Shown here in pieces: positions 1 to 9,203 of a DNA stretch of 64,000 bases. A program made the translations under genes and the position numbers. Numbering within the stretch: position 1 is the first letter of the stretch; the number at the start of each line of letters is the position of its first letter. Location: NCBI RefSeq assembly GCF_000426725.1, contig NZ_KE384561.1:289092-353091 (forward strand). The letters run 5' to 3'. Origin of the DNA: Sporocytophaga myxococcoides DSM 11118 (lineage in GTDB: Bacteria > Bacteroidota > Bacteroidia > Cytophagales > Cytophagaceae). The notes beneath the pieces are model-generated. The model was not told the DNA's origin. It ran no database searches and worked only from the letters and a program-made list of their open reading frames with translations.

Positions 1-208
1 ACCTGAGAAATTAATGGACCTATTTGCTTAGCCTTTACTTTTCTTTTGACAAATCAGAAGCTATTTCTTTTAAAAGTGGAGTTTAATTCGTTTAAAATAT
101 TTTTAGTCTTATATCGTATTCTCTAAAAAATCGTTCTATTTTTAGAAAAAAAACTACATATTTTTTTTCTTTGGGTTAACAGTTTCCACAACTTCTGATT
201 TATAGTTT

Positions 209-1471
209 ATGCTAAAACGACTGATGTTTTTTTTCTCTTTACTATTTATCCTCTCACAGGTTAAAGCATCCTACCTGCTGGTACCAATGGATAATACTCA
301 GAAAAATCACTTAAAAGCTTACGGTATAGCTTACTGGATTCTCACAAAAGAAGTAGAAGTAAACTGGCTATTGAATTATCGAGGTGGTAGTTTTTTATTC
401 AAACAAAATCAGGAATTCCAGAATGAGCTTGTGATAAGAGGTGTAAGTTATGAGGTAATTTCAGATGCACAGCAACTTTCCATTCTTGAAGAAATCAGTA
501 GTCCTGATGTTAACATGGACGTTGTTAAACTGGAAAAAGCTCCGAAAATTGCTGTCTATAGCCCTAAAACAAAATTACCATGGGACGATGCCGTAACCAT
601 GGTACTTACCTACTCTGAAATCCCATACACCGTAGTTTTTGATGATGAAGTTCTTAATGGAGACTTGCCAAAATATGACTGGCTTCACCTCCACCACGAA
701 GATTTTACAGGACAATATGGGAAATTTTATTCCATGTATAAATTTCAACCTTGGTATGTCAAACAACAACAGGAATATGAAGAATCTGCCAGGAAACATG
801 GATTCAATAAGGTTTCTCAGCTAAAACTGGCCGTAGTAAAAGGGATCCGCGATTTCTGTGCTGGTGGGGGATTTCTCTTTGCTATGTGTTCTGCAACTGA
901 TACCTATGACATAGCACTCTCTGCAGAAGGCGTAGATATTTGCGAGTCAATGTATGACGGAGATCAGGCAGATCCATCTGCACAAAGGAAGCTGGACTAC
1001 TCAAAAACGTTTGCTTTCAAAGATTTTACCATCAGTATGGATCCTTATGAGTATGAGTATTCCAATATCGATAACATTCCTCAGGAAAGGAATCTGGCTG
1101 AAAACAATGATTTTTTTAACTTGTTCCAGTTTTCTGCAAAGTGGGATCCTGTGCCTACAATGCTGACCCAGTCTCATGAATCCAACATTAAAGGTTTTAT
1201 GGGCCAAACAACGGCATTTAAGAAAAAATTACTAAAAACTGACGTATTGGTGCTTGGTGAAACCAAATCCATAAACGAAGCCAGATATATTCACGGTTCA
1301 TATGGAAAAGGGACCTGGACGTTTTATGGTGGTCACGACCCTGAAGATTATCAACATTTTGTAGGTGAAGAACCTACCGATCTGAATTTACATCCAAATT
1401 CTCCGGGCTTCAGATTGATTCTTAACAACATTTTATTTCCTGCAGCTAAAAAGAAAAAGCAAAAAACCTGA
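209..1471 (+). CDS. Exported conserved Bacteroidetes protein, amidotransferase-like fold suspected
   Basis: 420-residue protein with a clear signal peptide (basic MLKR, hydrophobic stretch, likely cleavage after VKA near residue 20), so it is probably periplasmic. The mature part begins YLLVPMDNTQ and has a later segment with GGGFLFAMCSATD (around residues 218-230) that resembles the small-residue turn holding the nucleophile in class I glutamine amidotransferase-like folds; this is only a resemblance. I recall relatives being labelled asparagine synthetase B in Bacteroidetes genomes, but neither the N-terminal catalytic Cys2 nor the synthetase PP-loop is visible, so I would not use that name. 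The ATG at 209 gives the best signal peptide. The last codons lie inside a terminator hairpin. Function unknown. Confidence 0.75.
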   Translation: MLKRLMFFFSLLFILSQVKASYLLVPMDNTQKNHLKAYGIAYWILTKEVEVNWLLNYRGGSFLFKQNQEFQNELVIRGVSYEVISDAQQLSILEEISSPDVNMDVVKLEKAPKIAVYSPKTKLPWDDAVTMVLTYSEIPYTVVFDDEVLNGDLPKYDWLHLHHEDFTGQYGKFYSMYKFQPWYVKQQQEYEESARKHGFNKVSQLKLAVVKGIRDFCAGGGFLFAMCSATDTYDIALSAEGVDICESMYDGDQADPSAQRKLDYSKTFAFKDFTISMDPYEYEYSNIDNIPQERNLAENNDFFNLFQFSAKWDPVPTMLTQSHESNIKGFMGQTTAFKKKLLKTDVLVLGETKSINEARYIHGSYGKGTWTFYGGHDPEDYQHFVGEEPTDLNLHPNSPGFRLILNNILFPAAKKKKQKT

Positions 1472-1486
1472 TTGTTTTTTGCTTTT
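1455..1486. terminator. Bidirectional terminator overlapping a stop codon
   Basis: A perfect 13-bp inverted repeat (AAAAGCAAAAAAC at 1455-1467, GTTTTTTGCTTTT at 1474-1486) with a 6-nt loop. It spans the stop codon of the upstream plus-strand gene and lies downstream of miaE on the minus strand. A second 7-bp dyad (TCACTAA/TTAGTGA, 1491-1512) follows and runs into the miaE stop. Confidence 0.75.
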
Positions 1487-1512
1487 AAATTCACTAAATA
1501 TTTTCTTAGTGA

Positions 1513-2094
1513 TTAATGCATTCTGTCACCTCGGATCTCCAGATTACTGATAATTTCTGCTTCTGCATCCAGCATTTCCTGCCATCTTGTCTTCACTACA
1601 TCTTCCGGCATGTATTCTTTTGCAAGGTCCAGAAAGGTGCGGTAATGACCCGCTTCAGAAATCATAAGTTCTCTGTAGAAATCTCTTAATTCTAAATCTG
1701 AAATGCTTTCTGACAAAAGTCTGAATCGTTCACAAGATCTGGCCTCAATTAAAGCACTAATCAGTAATTTATCCATAAGTTGCCTTTCAAGCTTGTTGCC
1801 TTTTCTTTCCAGCTTCATTAACTCTACAACGTATTTATCAATTCTTTTTGGGCCGAGTGAATAGCCTCTTTTTTTTAGCTCCTTAAGAACCATACGAAAA
1901 TGCCCCCACTCTTCAGTGACAATCGGCATAAGCGTTTCAACCATTTTTTCTTTCTCTGGAAACTGAATAATCAGCGAGATACAGGTAGAAGCAGCCTTTT
2001 GCTCGCAATAGGCATGATCTATCAAGATCTCTTCAATACTTTTCTCCGCAAGATTAACCCAGCGCGGATCTGTAGGAAGCTTTAAACCAAGCAT
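1513..2094 (-). CDS. miaE: tRNA-(ms2io6A37) hydroxylase MiaE
   Basis: 193 residues, matching the usual length of MiaE, a ferritin-like diiron monooxygenase that hydroxylates the isopentenyl group of ms2i6A at position 37 of tRNA. Two ExxH diiron motifs are visible: E62-W-G-H65 and E147-A-G-H150, with further acidic candidates E31 and E122 (in the ARSCERF segment) as expected for the four-helix site. It appears monocistronic, flanked by a terminator on each side. The first enzyme of the same modification pathway, MiaA, is encoded about 51 kb away in this window; MiaB is not seen. Confidence 0.92.
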   Translation of the reverse strand: MLGLKLPTDPRWVNLAEKSIEEILIDHAYCEQKAASTCISLIIQFPEKEKMVETLMPIVTEEWGHFRMVLKELKKRGYSLGPKRIDKYVVELMKLERKGNKLERQLMDKLLISALIEARSCERFRLLSESISDLELRDFYRELMISEAGHYRTFLDLAKEYMPEDVVKTRWQEMLDAEAEIISNLEIRGDRMH

Positions 2095-2129
2095 AATTCG
2101 TTAAATAAACCACAAAGATAAGACTCTTC

Positions 2130-2165
2130 ATAAAAAGTAAAAAGGCCGGATTTGCTTCCGGCCTT
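2130..2165 (-). terminator. Rho-independent terminator of the porin gene
   Basis: A GC-rich 9-bp stem (AAGGCCGGA/TCCGGCCTT, 2142-2150 and 2157-2165) with a 6-nt loop, followed on the minus strand by a T-rich run (2130-2141). It lies just 3' of the minus-strand porin gene. Confidence 0.8.
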
Positions 2166-2196
2166 CCTTTTTATAGCTAATGCAAACATCAATTTA

Positions 2197-4080
2197 TTAA
2201 TCAAAAAACATCCACATAATTCCAAAATCAAAAGACCTTGGTAGCCCCGGATAGCCTGGGGTTGTATAATAAGTATTTCTAAACGGCGAGGATGGAGAGC
2301 CTGCCCCCTGAAGTAAATTGGATATTTTCACAAATACGTTTGCTCTTTTAACTCTTACGTCAAAAAATAAATCAACCAGCATATAATTCTTTACAGGTAT
2401 TGAATTATTCAGATAAAACTGTTCTATGACAGGCATATATCCATTGGCATTGTAAGTCGATCTCCAGAATGCGTCAAGTCCCAACTGCAAAACTGCAGCC
2501 TTATGAAATGCTCTCGTCTGAAAATAGGCTCTGGTGTGACTGTAAATTTCAGGAACATTCAATACCGGGGCGCCGTCATACTTGGTGTAAATCAATCTTT
2601 CATTAATATTAAAAGTCCCTAAACGTAGGAAAAAATTCATACTTGCCATGTACAGCTTGATATTGCTCTTTTCCTGAGCCGGAACAAAGCTTTCATTAAA
2701 GTATATATAATCTGTTATGCCAGTGTATCGGATTCCCGGATTAATCCTCAATATCCTTCCAACTTTCAAATTTAAATCCAGCCAGAGGTTATCTGTAGTA
2801 GTATTTTTAAGACTGTCATTGTTCCAGCTCAAAAAATTACCTAAATAATTTAACTGAACCAATGTTGGTGAATAGTTTACTCTATAAAATCCTCCGGACA
2901 AAAACTTACCTGTATAATATGCCTTTAGGTAATAATCTTCGCCCCCCACATACTTTTGACCAGAAAAGGATAATATAGATGTATCTTTAAAAACGTATGC
3001 AAGTTCGCCCCCCAGAAAGTTTTCTGTGTATTTAAGCTTGTTTCTAAGAGTATCCGAAACCTGCTCATAAGTAAATTGCTTTGCTCGGAAATAAGCTTTA
3101 TAATTTAATCTTTTGATTTGTCCCTTTAACCCGATTTTATTCTCCAAAAGATCTAAATCGGTTCTGTCTGTCATTTGCAGGGAGTTTCTCGGCTGCACCT
3201 TCAGATTACGGTAAAATAATGTATCACTACCAGCCATGGCAAGATCCCGATACCTGTTATCTCTATATTGATAATCTGCTATATGAAAGATTTGCAACAC
3301 TGAATCCTTTAGAATTCCGTACTGATGATATAAATGAAAGTTATTTCGCCTTTCCCTTGTTACACCACTATTTAACTGACCATCAATCCCCCTGTAATTA
3401 GTTAGTCCCTCAATTTTAACCGAATCAATATTTCTTATTCCGCCATACTCATTATTAGTTTGGTGTAAATGGGTATAGTTAAATAAGAGCTGGTACCTTT
3501 GATTTTTCGTAAAGTATCTGGTATATACAGCAGCAGCATAGCCGCTGGCTTGAGGATCTCGGGCAATGGTAGATCCTACCTGCTTCACAGATGCTACTCT
3601 TCTGAAATCAACCCCAAGATTCCATCGAGGATTGACATTTCTGGCAAAATCAGCTTCAAGAATCTGCTGCCCTCTGCTACCTTGAACATACCTTAGTTTA
3701 CTGAAAGGAGATTTGGTATCGTAATAATTTATTCCGCTGGGATCATAGGCATAAGCATCAAAAATGGTAATACCCAGATTTTTTCCAATGGTCTGAGGAG
3801 GTGTATAATAGATCGGATTTAAAGGTGTACCAATCATACCCAGATTCTGATATGGGTTTGCCCCATAAAGATAATCATAGAGATGTGCATTGGTAAGGGA
3901 AGTATCCAAACCATGAGGTCCGCCTTTTATATTATATAAATCTTCTTCCAGAATGTATCTGGTAGTGGTTGGCCCATAAATGTTTTTGGTAGAATCATCC
4001 AGAATTTGTGCACTGGCGTTGTGCAGAAACATGAATAAACTAATGGATAAAATAAAAAGTAGTCTAAGAGTCACTTTCAA
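2197..4080 (-). CDS. Putative outer-membrane porin (Bacteroidetes putative porin family)
   Basis: 627 residues with a Sec signal peptide (basic MKVTLR, hydrophobic core, cleavage near residue 24 at NASA-Q). The rest shows alternating aromatic/hydrophobic and polar residues typical of beta-barrel strands and ends with an aromatic-rich GIMWMFFD terminus, as expected for an outer-membrane barrel. Composition and length fit the family annotated as putative porin in Bacteroidetes (PF14121-like); the family call rests on resemblance. It sits 6 bp downstream of lpxK on the same strand, so the two may be cotranscribed; both concern the outer membrane. Confidence 0.8.
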   Translation of the reverse strand: MKVTLRLLFILSISLFMFLHNASAQILDDSTKNIYGPTTTRYILEEDLYNIKGGPHGLDTSLTNAHLYDYLYGANPYQNLGMIGTPLNPIYYTPPQTIGKNLGITIFDAYAYDPSGINYYDTKSPFSKLRYVQGSRGQQILEADFARNVNPRWNLGVDFRRVASVKQVGSTIARDPQASGYAAAVYTRYFTKNQRYQLLFNYTHLHQTNNEYGGIRNIDSVKIEGLTNYRGIDGQLNSGVTRERRNNFHLYHQYGILKDSVLQIFHIADYQYRDNRYRDLAMAGSDTLFYRNLKVQPRNSLQMTDRTDLDLLENKIGLKGQIKRLNYKAYFRAKQFTYEQVSDTLRNKLKYTENFLGGELAYVFKDTSILSFSGQKYVGGEDYYLKAYYTGKFLSGGFYRVNYSPTLVQLNYLGNFLSWNNDSLKNTTTDNLWLDLNLKVGRILRINPGIRYTGITDYIYFNESFVPAQEKSNIKLYMASMNFFLRLGTFNINERLIYTKYDGAPVLNVPEIYSHTRAYFQTRAFHKAAVLQLGLDAFWRSTYNANGYMPVIEQFYLNNSIPVKNYMLVDLFFDVRVKRANVFVKISNLLQGAGSPSSPFRNTYYTTPGYPGLPRSFDFGIMWMFFD

Positions 4081-4086
4081 TATTAA

Positions 4087-5148
4087 TCAAATCTTGTCAG
4101 AACTGTATTTAGAATGGACAGAATTTAAAATCCATTCTTCAAATTTTTGTTTTCCCTCAAGGAATTTTACTTCAATAGGGATATAAAAAAAAGGGATAGC
4201 TTTCAACATTTCGGAAAACTCCGGGGTCAAAAGTCGTACCATATCCTTTTCTGTTGTAAGCAACCCAGTATCATTACCAAATTCTGTTGCTTTTGCTATT
4301 AAATGCTTTACATCTTTTACTGTATAAGTGTGATGATCCGAAAATCTGACACTTTCCTGCAGATTATACTCATTACTGAGTTTTTCAATTACCTGGGATG
4401 GGTTGGCAATACCTGCAAAAAAAACTATTTTCTTCGGGATATCCTCAGATTTTTTGAAAACAGGTTTAGGTTTTAGATACTTTATAGTAGAAAAATAGAC
4501 AGGCTTTTCTTTACCAGCATATTTTCTTATATCATTGCTGATAAGATCCTGCTCAGTTTGGGACATTTGGTCAGGGCATTTGGTGACAATTACAGCGTCC
4601 GCCCTATTAGCTCCTTTTCTGGATTCTCTCAGTCTTCCTGCCGGCAAAACCATATCCTTATAAAAAGGTCGGGAATAATCCGACAAAAGAATATTTATAT
4701 CAGGTTTGACATATCGATGCTGATAAGCATCATCAAGCAAAATAACTTTTGTATCTTCTCTTTCATGCAAAATACAAGGAATCGCATGAGCTCTCTCCTC
4801 TCCAACGGTTACAGTGATCTTCCCTCCATATTTATGATAAAACTGCATTGGCTCATCACCCAATAAATCCGCATCGGAATTTTTATCTGCAAGCAAAAAT
4901 CCCTTCGACTTTCTTCCATAGCCACGACTAAGAGTAGCAGTCTTATACTGATCAGCCAATACCCTTATAAGAAACTCTATATGAGGAGTTTTACCTGTAC
5001 CTCCAACAGTAAGATTTCCAACATTGATAACAAATGTTTCAAAAGAAAAAGAGGGCTTTCTGCCAATGTCAAAAAGGTAATTTCTTACTCTTGTGACAGC
5101 ATCATAAAGAACTGCAAAAGGCCAAAGTAATATTTTCAAAACAAACAT
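4087..5148 (-). CDS. lpxK: Tetraacyldisaccharide 4'-kinase LpxK
   Basis: 353 residues, the usual length for LpxK, which phosphorylates the 4' position of the lipid A disaccharide at the inner-membrane face. A hydrophobic N-terminal segment (residues 1-15) can anchor it, and the P-loop GNLTVGGTGKT lies at residues 44-54. DDAYQHR, in the middle of the protein, is a family hallmark. It is probably the first gene of a two-gene unit with the porin downstream; the gene to the right is divergent. Confidence 0.95.
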   Translation of the reverse strand: MFVLKILLWPFAVLYDAVTRVRNYLFDIGRKPSFSFETFVINVGNLTVGGTGKTPHIEFLIRVLADQYKTATLSRGYGRKSKGFLLADKNSDADLLGDEPMQFYHKYGGKITVTVGEERAHAIPCILHEREDTKVILLDDAYQHRYVKPDINILLSDYSRPFYKDMVLPAGRLRESRKGANRADAVIVTKCPDQMSQTEQDLISNDIRKYAGKEKPVYFSTIKYLKPKPVFKKSEDIPKKIVFFAGIANPSQVIEKLSNEYNLQESVRFSDHHTYTVKDVKHLIAKATEFGNDTGLLTTEKDMVRLLTPEFSEMLKAIPFFYIPIEVKFLEGKQKFEEWILNSVHSKYSSDKI

Positions 5149-5215
5149 CTCAATTTAATTGCTGTCAAGGCTGCAATTTAGTAAAATAGCATGTTATTTT
5201 TTAAAAGGTATTAAA

Positions 5216-6313
5216 ATGACCAAAATTAAAGACGTTATAACCTTTCTTGAATCTTTTGCCCCGCTGGTCTATCAGGAAGATTATGACAATTCAGGGCTCC
5301 TCACAGGCAATGCGGCTGCTGAGCTTTCAGGGGTTTTAATAACCCTTGATCTAACTGAAGAGGTTATAGAGGAAGCCAAATCTTTGGGATATAACCTGAT
5401 TATCGCTCATCATCCAATTATATTCAGAGGCCTAAAAAGACTTACGGGAAGCAATTATGTGGAACGTACAGTGATCAAAGCCATTAAATATGATATTTGC
5501 CTGTATGCCATTCATACAAATCTGGATAATGTCAAAAATGGAGTAAACTTTAAAATAGCGGAAAAACTATCACTCCTTAATCCAAAAATCCTTGCACCCA
5601 AAACCGGATTGTTAAAAAAGCTTATATCGTTTGTACCGGTTGCCAATAAAGAAAATGTCTTATCATCCCTTTATAAAGCCGGGGCAGGTAATATTGGGAA
5701 TTACAGCAATTGCAGCTTTCAGCTTGAGGGAACAGGTTCATTTATGCCGAATGACAAGGCTAATCCCCATATAGGAAAAGCCAATGAACCCGAATTTATA
5801 ACAGAAACGAGAATCGAGGTCATATTTCCAGGACATCTCCAAAGACAGGTAGTTCAGGCGCTGCGTGCTTCTCATCCGTATGAAGAACCGGCTTTTGACA
5901 TATTATTATTAGAGAATGAGAACTTAGAAACAGGATCCGGTGTTATAGGAGAGCTGCACGAAGCTATGGATCCGGAAGCATTTCTGAAATATTTAAAAGA
6001 AAGAATGGATCTGTCAGTAATTAAATTTACACGATTACTTTCAGGACAAATTAAAAAAGTGGCGGCCTGTGGAGGCGCTGGAAACTTTCTTTTAAAGAAT
6101 GCAATTCAGCAAAAAGCCGATGTATTTATCACATCAGATTTCAAGTATCATGAGTATTTTGATGCCGATGGAAAAATAATCATAGCTGATATTGGCCATT
6201 ATGAAAGTGAAGTTTTTACAAAAGAGCTAATTTACGAGCTTTTGAACAAAAATTTTACTAATATTGCAGTCGTTTTGTCAAAAATTAACACAAACCCCAT
6301 AAGTTATATTTAG
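5216..6313 (+). CDS. Nif3-like dinuclear metal centre protein
   Basis: 365 residues from the ATG at 5216. The open frame extends to a TTG at 5159, but the family N-terminus corresponds to MTKIKDVITFLE, so the later start is preferred. Metal-binding motifs are visible: IIAHHPIIFRG near residue 64, and C-terminal ITSDFKYHE and IADIGHYESE segments. Length indicates the form with a middle CutA/PII-like inserted domain. Members are often named GTP cyclohydrolase 1 type 2 homologue, but the biochemical role is poorly defined. It is followed after 5 bp by the zinc-ribbon gene, a pairing I recall as common in Bacteroidetes. Confidence 0.9.
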   Translation: MTKIKDVITFLESFAPLVYQEDYDNSGLLTGNAAAELSGVLITLDLTEEVIEEAKSLGYNLIIAHHPIIFRGLKRLTGSNYVERTVIKAIKYDICLYAIHTNLDNVKNGVNFKIAEKLSLLNPKILAPKTGLLKKLISFVPVANKENVLSSLYKAGAGNIGNYSNCSFQLEGTGSFMPNDKANPHIGKANEPEFITETRIEVIFPGHLQRQVVQALRASHPYEEPAFDILLLENENLETGSGVIGELHEAMDPEAFLKYLKERMDLSVIKFTRLLSGQIKKVAACGGAGNFLLKNAIQQKADVFITSDFKYHEYFDADGKIIIADIGHYESEVFTKELIYELLNKNFTNIAVVLSKINTNPISYI

Positions 6314-6318
6314 AATAA

Positions 6319-7065
6319 ATGGAAACCACGATAGCACAAAAACTTGAGGCTCTGGTAAAACTTCAGACCATCGACTCTAAACTCGAGGAAATAAAAAAAA
6401 TAAGAGGAGACTTACCCGAAGAAGTTAGGGATCTTGAGGATGAGCTTGAAGGATACGAGACAAGGGTTGGCAAGTATCAAAGTGATATCCAAAACCTAAA
6501 TGACGAAATCACAAAAAACAAGCTTGCAATCAAGGATGCTGAGAAAAATATCAAAAAATATGAAGATCAGCAGAAAAATGTAAGAAACAATAGGGAATAC
6601 GATGCGATCACTAAAGAAGTTGAGCTACAACAGCTTGAAATTCAAATTAGTGAAAAAAGAACCAAAGAATACCAGCACAAGATCAATCAGAAAAACGACG
6701 ATATCGCGAATACCCAAAGAATTCTCGATGATAGAAAGAAAGATCTTAAGCAAAAAAAGGATGAGCTTGAAACCTTAAGCTCAGAAAGCAAAGACGAAGA
6801 AGTTAAACTTTTAAAAGAAAGAGAAAAAGCTTCAAAATCCATAGAAGAAAGACTACTCAATTCTTACAACAAAATCCGTCTTAACGCAAACAATGGTCTG
6901 GCTGTTGTTTCTGTTAAAAGAGATGCCTGCGGCGGATGCTTCAACACTGTTCCTCCACAAAGACAAGTAGATATCAGAGATAAGAAAAAGCTGATTGTTT
7001 GCGAACATTGCGGTCGTATTTTCGCAGATGTTGAAACTGTTGTGCTTGAATCTGCAAAAAAATAA
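6319..7065 (+). CDS. C4-type zinc-ribbon coiled-coil protein
   Basis: 248 residues. Residues 1 to about 185 are strongly charged heptad-like helix (long coiled coil). The C-terminus carries a four-cysteine zinc ribbon, C204-G-G-C207 and C228-E-H-C231, as in the PF02591/CT398-type family. These proteins are presumed nucleic-acid or protein scaffolds; function is not firmly known. Translation starts 5 bp after the Nif3-like gene, so the two are likely one operon, closed by the hairpin at 7103-7138. Confidence 0.9.
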   Translation: METTIAQKLEALVKLQTIDSKLEEIKKIRGDLPEEVRDLEDELEGYETRVGKYQSDIQNLNDEITKNKLAIKDAEKNIKKYEDQQKNVRNNREYDAITKEVELQQLEIQISEKRTKEYQHKINQKNDDIANTQRILDDRKKDLKQKKDELETLSSESKDEEVKLLKEREKASKSIEERLLNSYNKIRLNANNGLAVVSVKRDACGGCFNTVPPQRQVDIRDKKKLIVCEHCGRIFADVETVVLESAKK

Positions 7066-7069
7066 CAAT

Positions 7070-8581
7070 TTGAAGATTAAAGTTTCTAATAATCTAACCT
7101 ATAAAAAAAGGGCGACAATTTTTGTACGCCCTTTTTTTATATTTTTTCTCATTACCCTCTCTCCCATTCTACATGCACAATTTTCCTTTTCCGAAGCCAG
7201 CAAAGCTAAATATCATGAAGTTCTTCAATTAAGATCCGGAACAGGCTTAACCCTGACAAAACAGGACCAACCTGAAAATGGAATTAATATATATATTGAA
7301 CATCTGGCCGAAACTATTAAAATGCTTGTGGAAGAAAATCCGGCACTTCTTGAAAGATACATACAACAATCTGGAGCTGCGGAAATCACTGTATCAGAAT
7401 TAAACCCTCATTCTCCATACTATTTATTCGTTATAGGTGAAATAAAACTTCAAAGGGCATTTGTAAAGCTCAAATTTGGAGAAGAAATCAGTTCCATGTG
7501 GGAATTAAGACAGGCCTATAAAACTCTGGCTGAAAATGCAGTTAAACATCCCGATTTCCTTCCCAACAACAAATCGATCGGTCTTTTAAAAATTTTAATT
7601 GGTTCAATTCCTGAAAAATATACATGGATTGTAAATCTTATGGGCATGGAAGGAAGTGTTAAAGAAGGACTAGAAATGCTTCGGACATTATCCGAATCTT
7701 CAAACCCTTTTGCCACGGAGGCAAAAATACTTCGGATAGCTGTATTAAACTATATCTTAGGAAAGGAAAGTGGATCGGAGAAGGCTGTAAAAGAATTATA
7801 TCTCACTGATAAAGATAACTTACTGTACACTTTTTTATATGCATCAATTAGCATGAAAAATGCACATTCGGAGGAAGCATTCAATATTCTGGAAAACTGT
7901 CCCGATAATGGTACTTACCTCAATTTTGCCTATCTCCGATTAATGCTTGGAGATATTTATCTACAAAAAGGTTTCTATACCAAAGCATTTTACCTATATA
8001 AAAAATTTCTTAGTGAATACAGGGGTGTTAATTTTAAAAAAGAAGCCTATTATAAAATTTTCCTTTGTTATTGGCTTAATAATGAAGACAGCAAAGCAAT
8101 GCTTATACTGCCTCAGATAATAAAAGAAGGCAATGCTATTTACGATGGAGATAAGCATGCACTCTACTTTGCGGAAAACAGAGATTTTTCTGATAAAAAT
8201 ATTATGAAAGCTCGACTGGCCATTGATGGAGGATACTTCAATTCTGCCGCAGATATACTGGAAAAATTATCCCCTAAGAATTTTCACTCCACAAAAGATG
8301 AGATTGAATATTATTACAGGCTTGCGAGACTTTATCACAAAACAGATAAAATCTCAGAGGCTATAAAGTATTATAAAAAGACAATAGCCCTTTCGGGCTT
8401 CAAAAAATTATATTTTGCCCCAAACGCAGCACTTCAATTAGGTTACATATTCAGAAATCAGAACAATAAAGAACAGGCCATTTTTTACTTCGAAAAGGCT
8501 CTTAATTATAAAGACTATTACTACAAAAACAGTATTGACAACAAGGCTCGCGGAGCTTTAAATGAAATAAAAAAAATCTAA
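7070..8581 (+). CDS. Exported TPR-repeat protein
   Basis: About 503 residues from a TTG at 7070; the open frame reaches an ATG at 7028 and another at 6995, both inside the upstream gene. A signal peptide follows (KKRAT..., hydrophobic IFFLITLSPILHA, cleavage before QFSF). The body is helical, with TPR-like pairs such as LGDIYLQKGFYTKAFYLYKKFL and LARLYHKTDKISEAIKYYKKTI, so it is probably a periplasmic scaffold. Unusually, a terminator-like inverted repeat lies inside the signal-peptide codons (7103-7138), leaving start choice and transcription uncertain: no ATG, GTG or TTG start follows the hairpin before the mature region. Confidence 0.75.
   Translation: MKIKVSNNLTYKKRATIFVRPFFIFFLITLSPILHAQFSFSEASKAKYHEVLQLRSGTGLTLTKQDQPENGINIYIEHLAETIKMLVEENPALLERYIQQSGAAEITVSELNPHSPYYLFVIGEIKLQRAFVKLKFGEEISSMWELRQAYKTLAENAVKHPDFLPNNKSIGLLKILIGSIPEKYTWIVNLMGMEGSVKEGLEMLRTLSESSNPFATEAKILRIAVLNYILGKESGSEKAVKELYLTDKDNLLYTFLYASISMKNAHSEEAFNILENCPDNGTYLNFAYLRLMLGDIYLQKGFYTKAFYLYKKFLSEYRGVNFKKEAYYKIFLCYWLNNEDSKAMLILPQIIKEGNAIYDGDKHALYFAENRDFSDKNIMKARLAIDGGYFNSAADILEKLSPKNFHSTKDEIEYYYRLARLYHKTDKISEAIKYYKKTIALSGFKKLYFAPNAALQLGYIFRNQNNKEQAIFYFEKALNYKDYYYKNSIDNKARGALNEIKKI
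7103..7138 (+). terminator. Terminator-like hairpin inside a coding sequence
   Basis: A 12-bp perfect inverted repeat, AAAAAAAGGGCG (7103-7114) and CGCCCTTTTTTT (7127-7138), with T-run; textbook intrinsic terminator for the zinc-ribbon gene ending at 7065. It also forms part of the signal-peptide coding sequence of the next gene. Confidence 0.75.
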
Positions 8582-8634
8582 GGATAAAACTGTATCTTTT
8601 TATAGTTTTCGTATTATGGTATAAACTTTTTATT

Positions 8635-9201
8635 TTGATTAACCATCAGACCAAAGAAGAAATTGCCAGGGAACTGGAATGGATACAGGCCTCCAGGTCT
8701 GACCCAAAACATTTCTCCCATATATATAATAAATATTATAGAAAGATTTTTCTGTTTATATATAAAAGAACCGACAATGAGGACCTGACGGCAGATCTTG
8801 CAAGTCATGTGTTTCTTCAGGCACTTATAAACATCAAAAAGTATGAGTTTAAAGGGCTCCCCTTTTCGGCATTTCTTTTTCGCATAGCCACAAACGAAGT
8901 GAATTTGTATTACAGAAAAACAAAAGCGGTACGTTCTATTAACATTGAAGAGGCTGATATCCTGGAACTGAAGGAAGAGCTTCACCTGGATAAAACCGAA
9001 GACCTTGAAGATGGAATGCTCAAAGCCATGGAATATCTGGATGAGAAAGAAATTCAGTTGATAGAACTGAGGTTCTTTGATCAGAAATCGTTCAAAGAAG
9101 TTGGATATATTCTAGGAATAACTGAAAATAACGCAAAAGTAAAAACGTACAGAATATTAGATAAATTAAGGGAAATCCTTAATCAAAGATTTAAAGCCTG
9201 A
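8635..9201 (+). CDS. Sigma-70 family (ECF-like) RNA polymerase sigma factor
   Basis: 188 residues starting at a TTG (8635). Region 2 is seen at about residues 22-95 (FSHIYNKYYRKIFLFIYKR...LFRIATNEVNLYYRK) and region 4 at about 130-185 (EIQLIELRFFDQKSFKEVGYILGITENNAKVKTYRILDKL, an HTH). No region 3, as in ECF or ECF-like factors. It directs RNA polymerase to an unknown set of promoters. The next gene starts 2 bp after its stop and encodes a single-pass membrane protein, so a sigma/membrane-regulator pair is plausible but not shown. No Shine-Dalgarno is visible. Confidence 0.85.
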   Translation: MINHQTKEEIARELEWIQASRSDPKHFSHIYNKYYRKIFLFIYKRTDNEDLTADLASHVFLQALINIKKYEFKGLPFSAFLFRIATNEVNLYYRKTKAVRSINIEEADILELKEELHLDKTEDLEDGMLKAMEYLDEKEIQLIELRFFDQKSFKEVGYILGITENNAKVKTYRILDKLREILNQRFKA

Positions 9202-9203
9202 TC

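Noticed and set aside
209-1471. Asparagine synthetase B label for the first gene
   Set aside because: Neither the Ntn cysteine nor the synthetase motif is present and the protein is exported.
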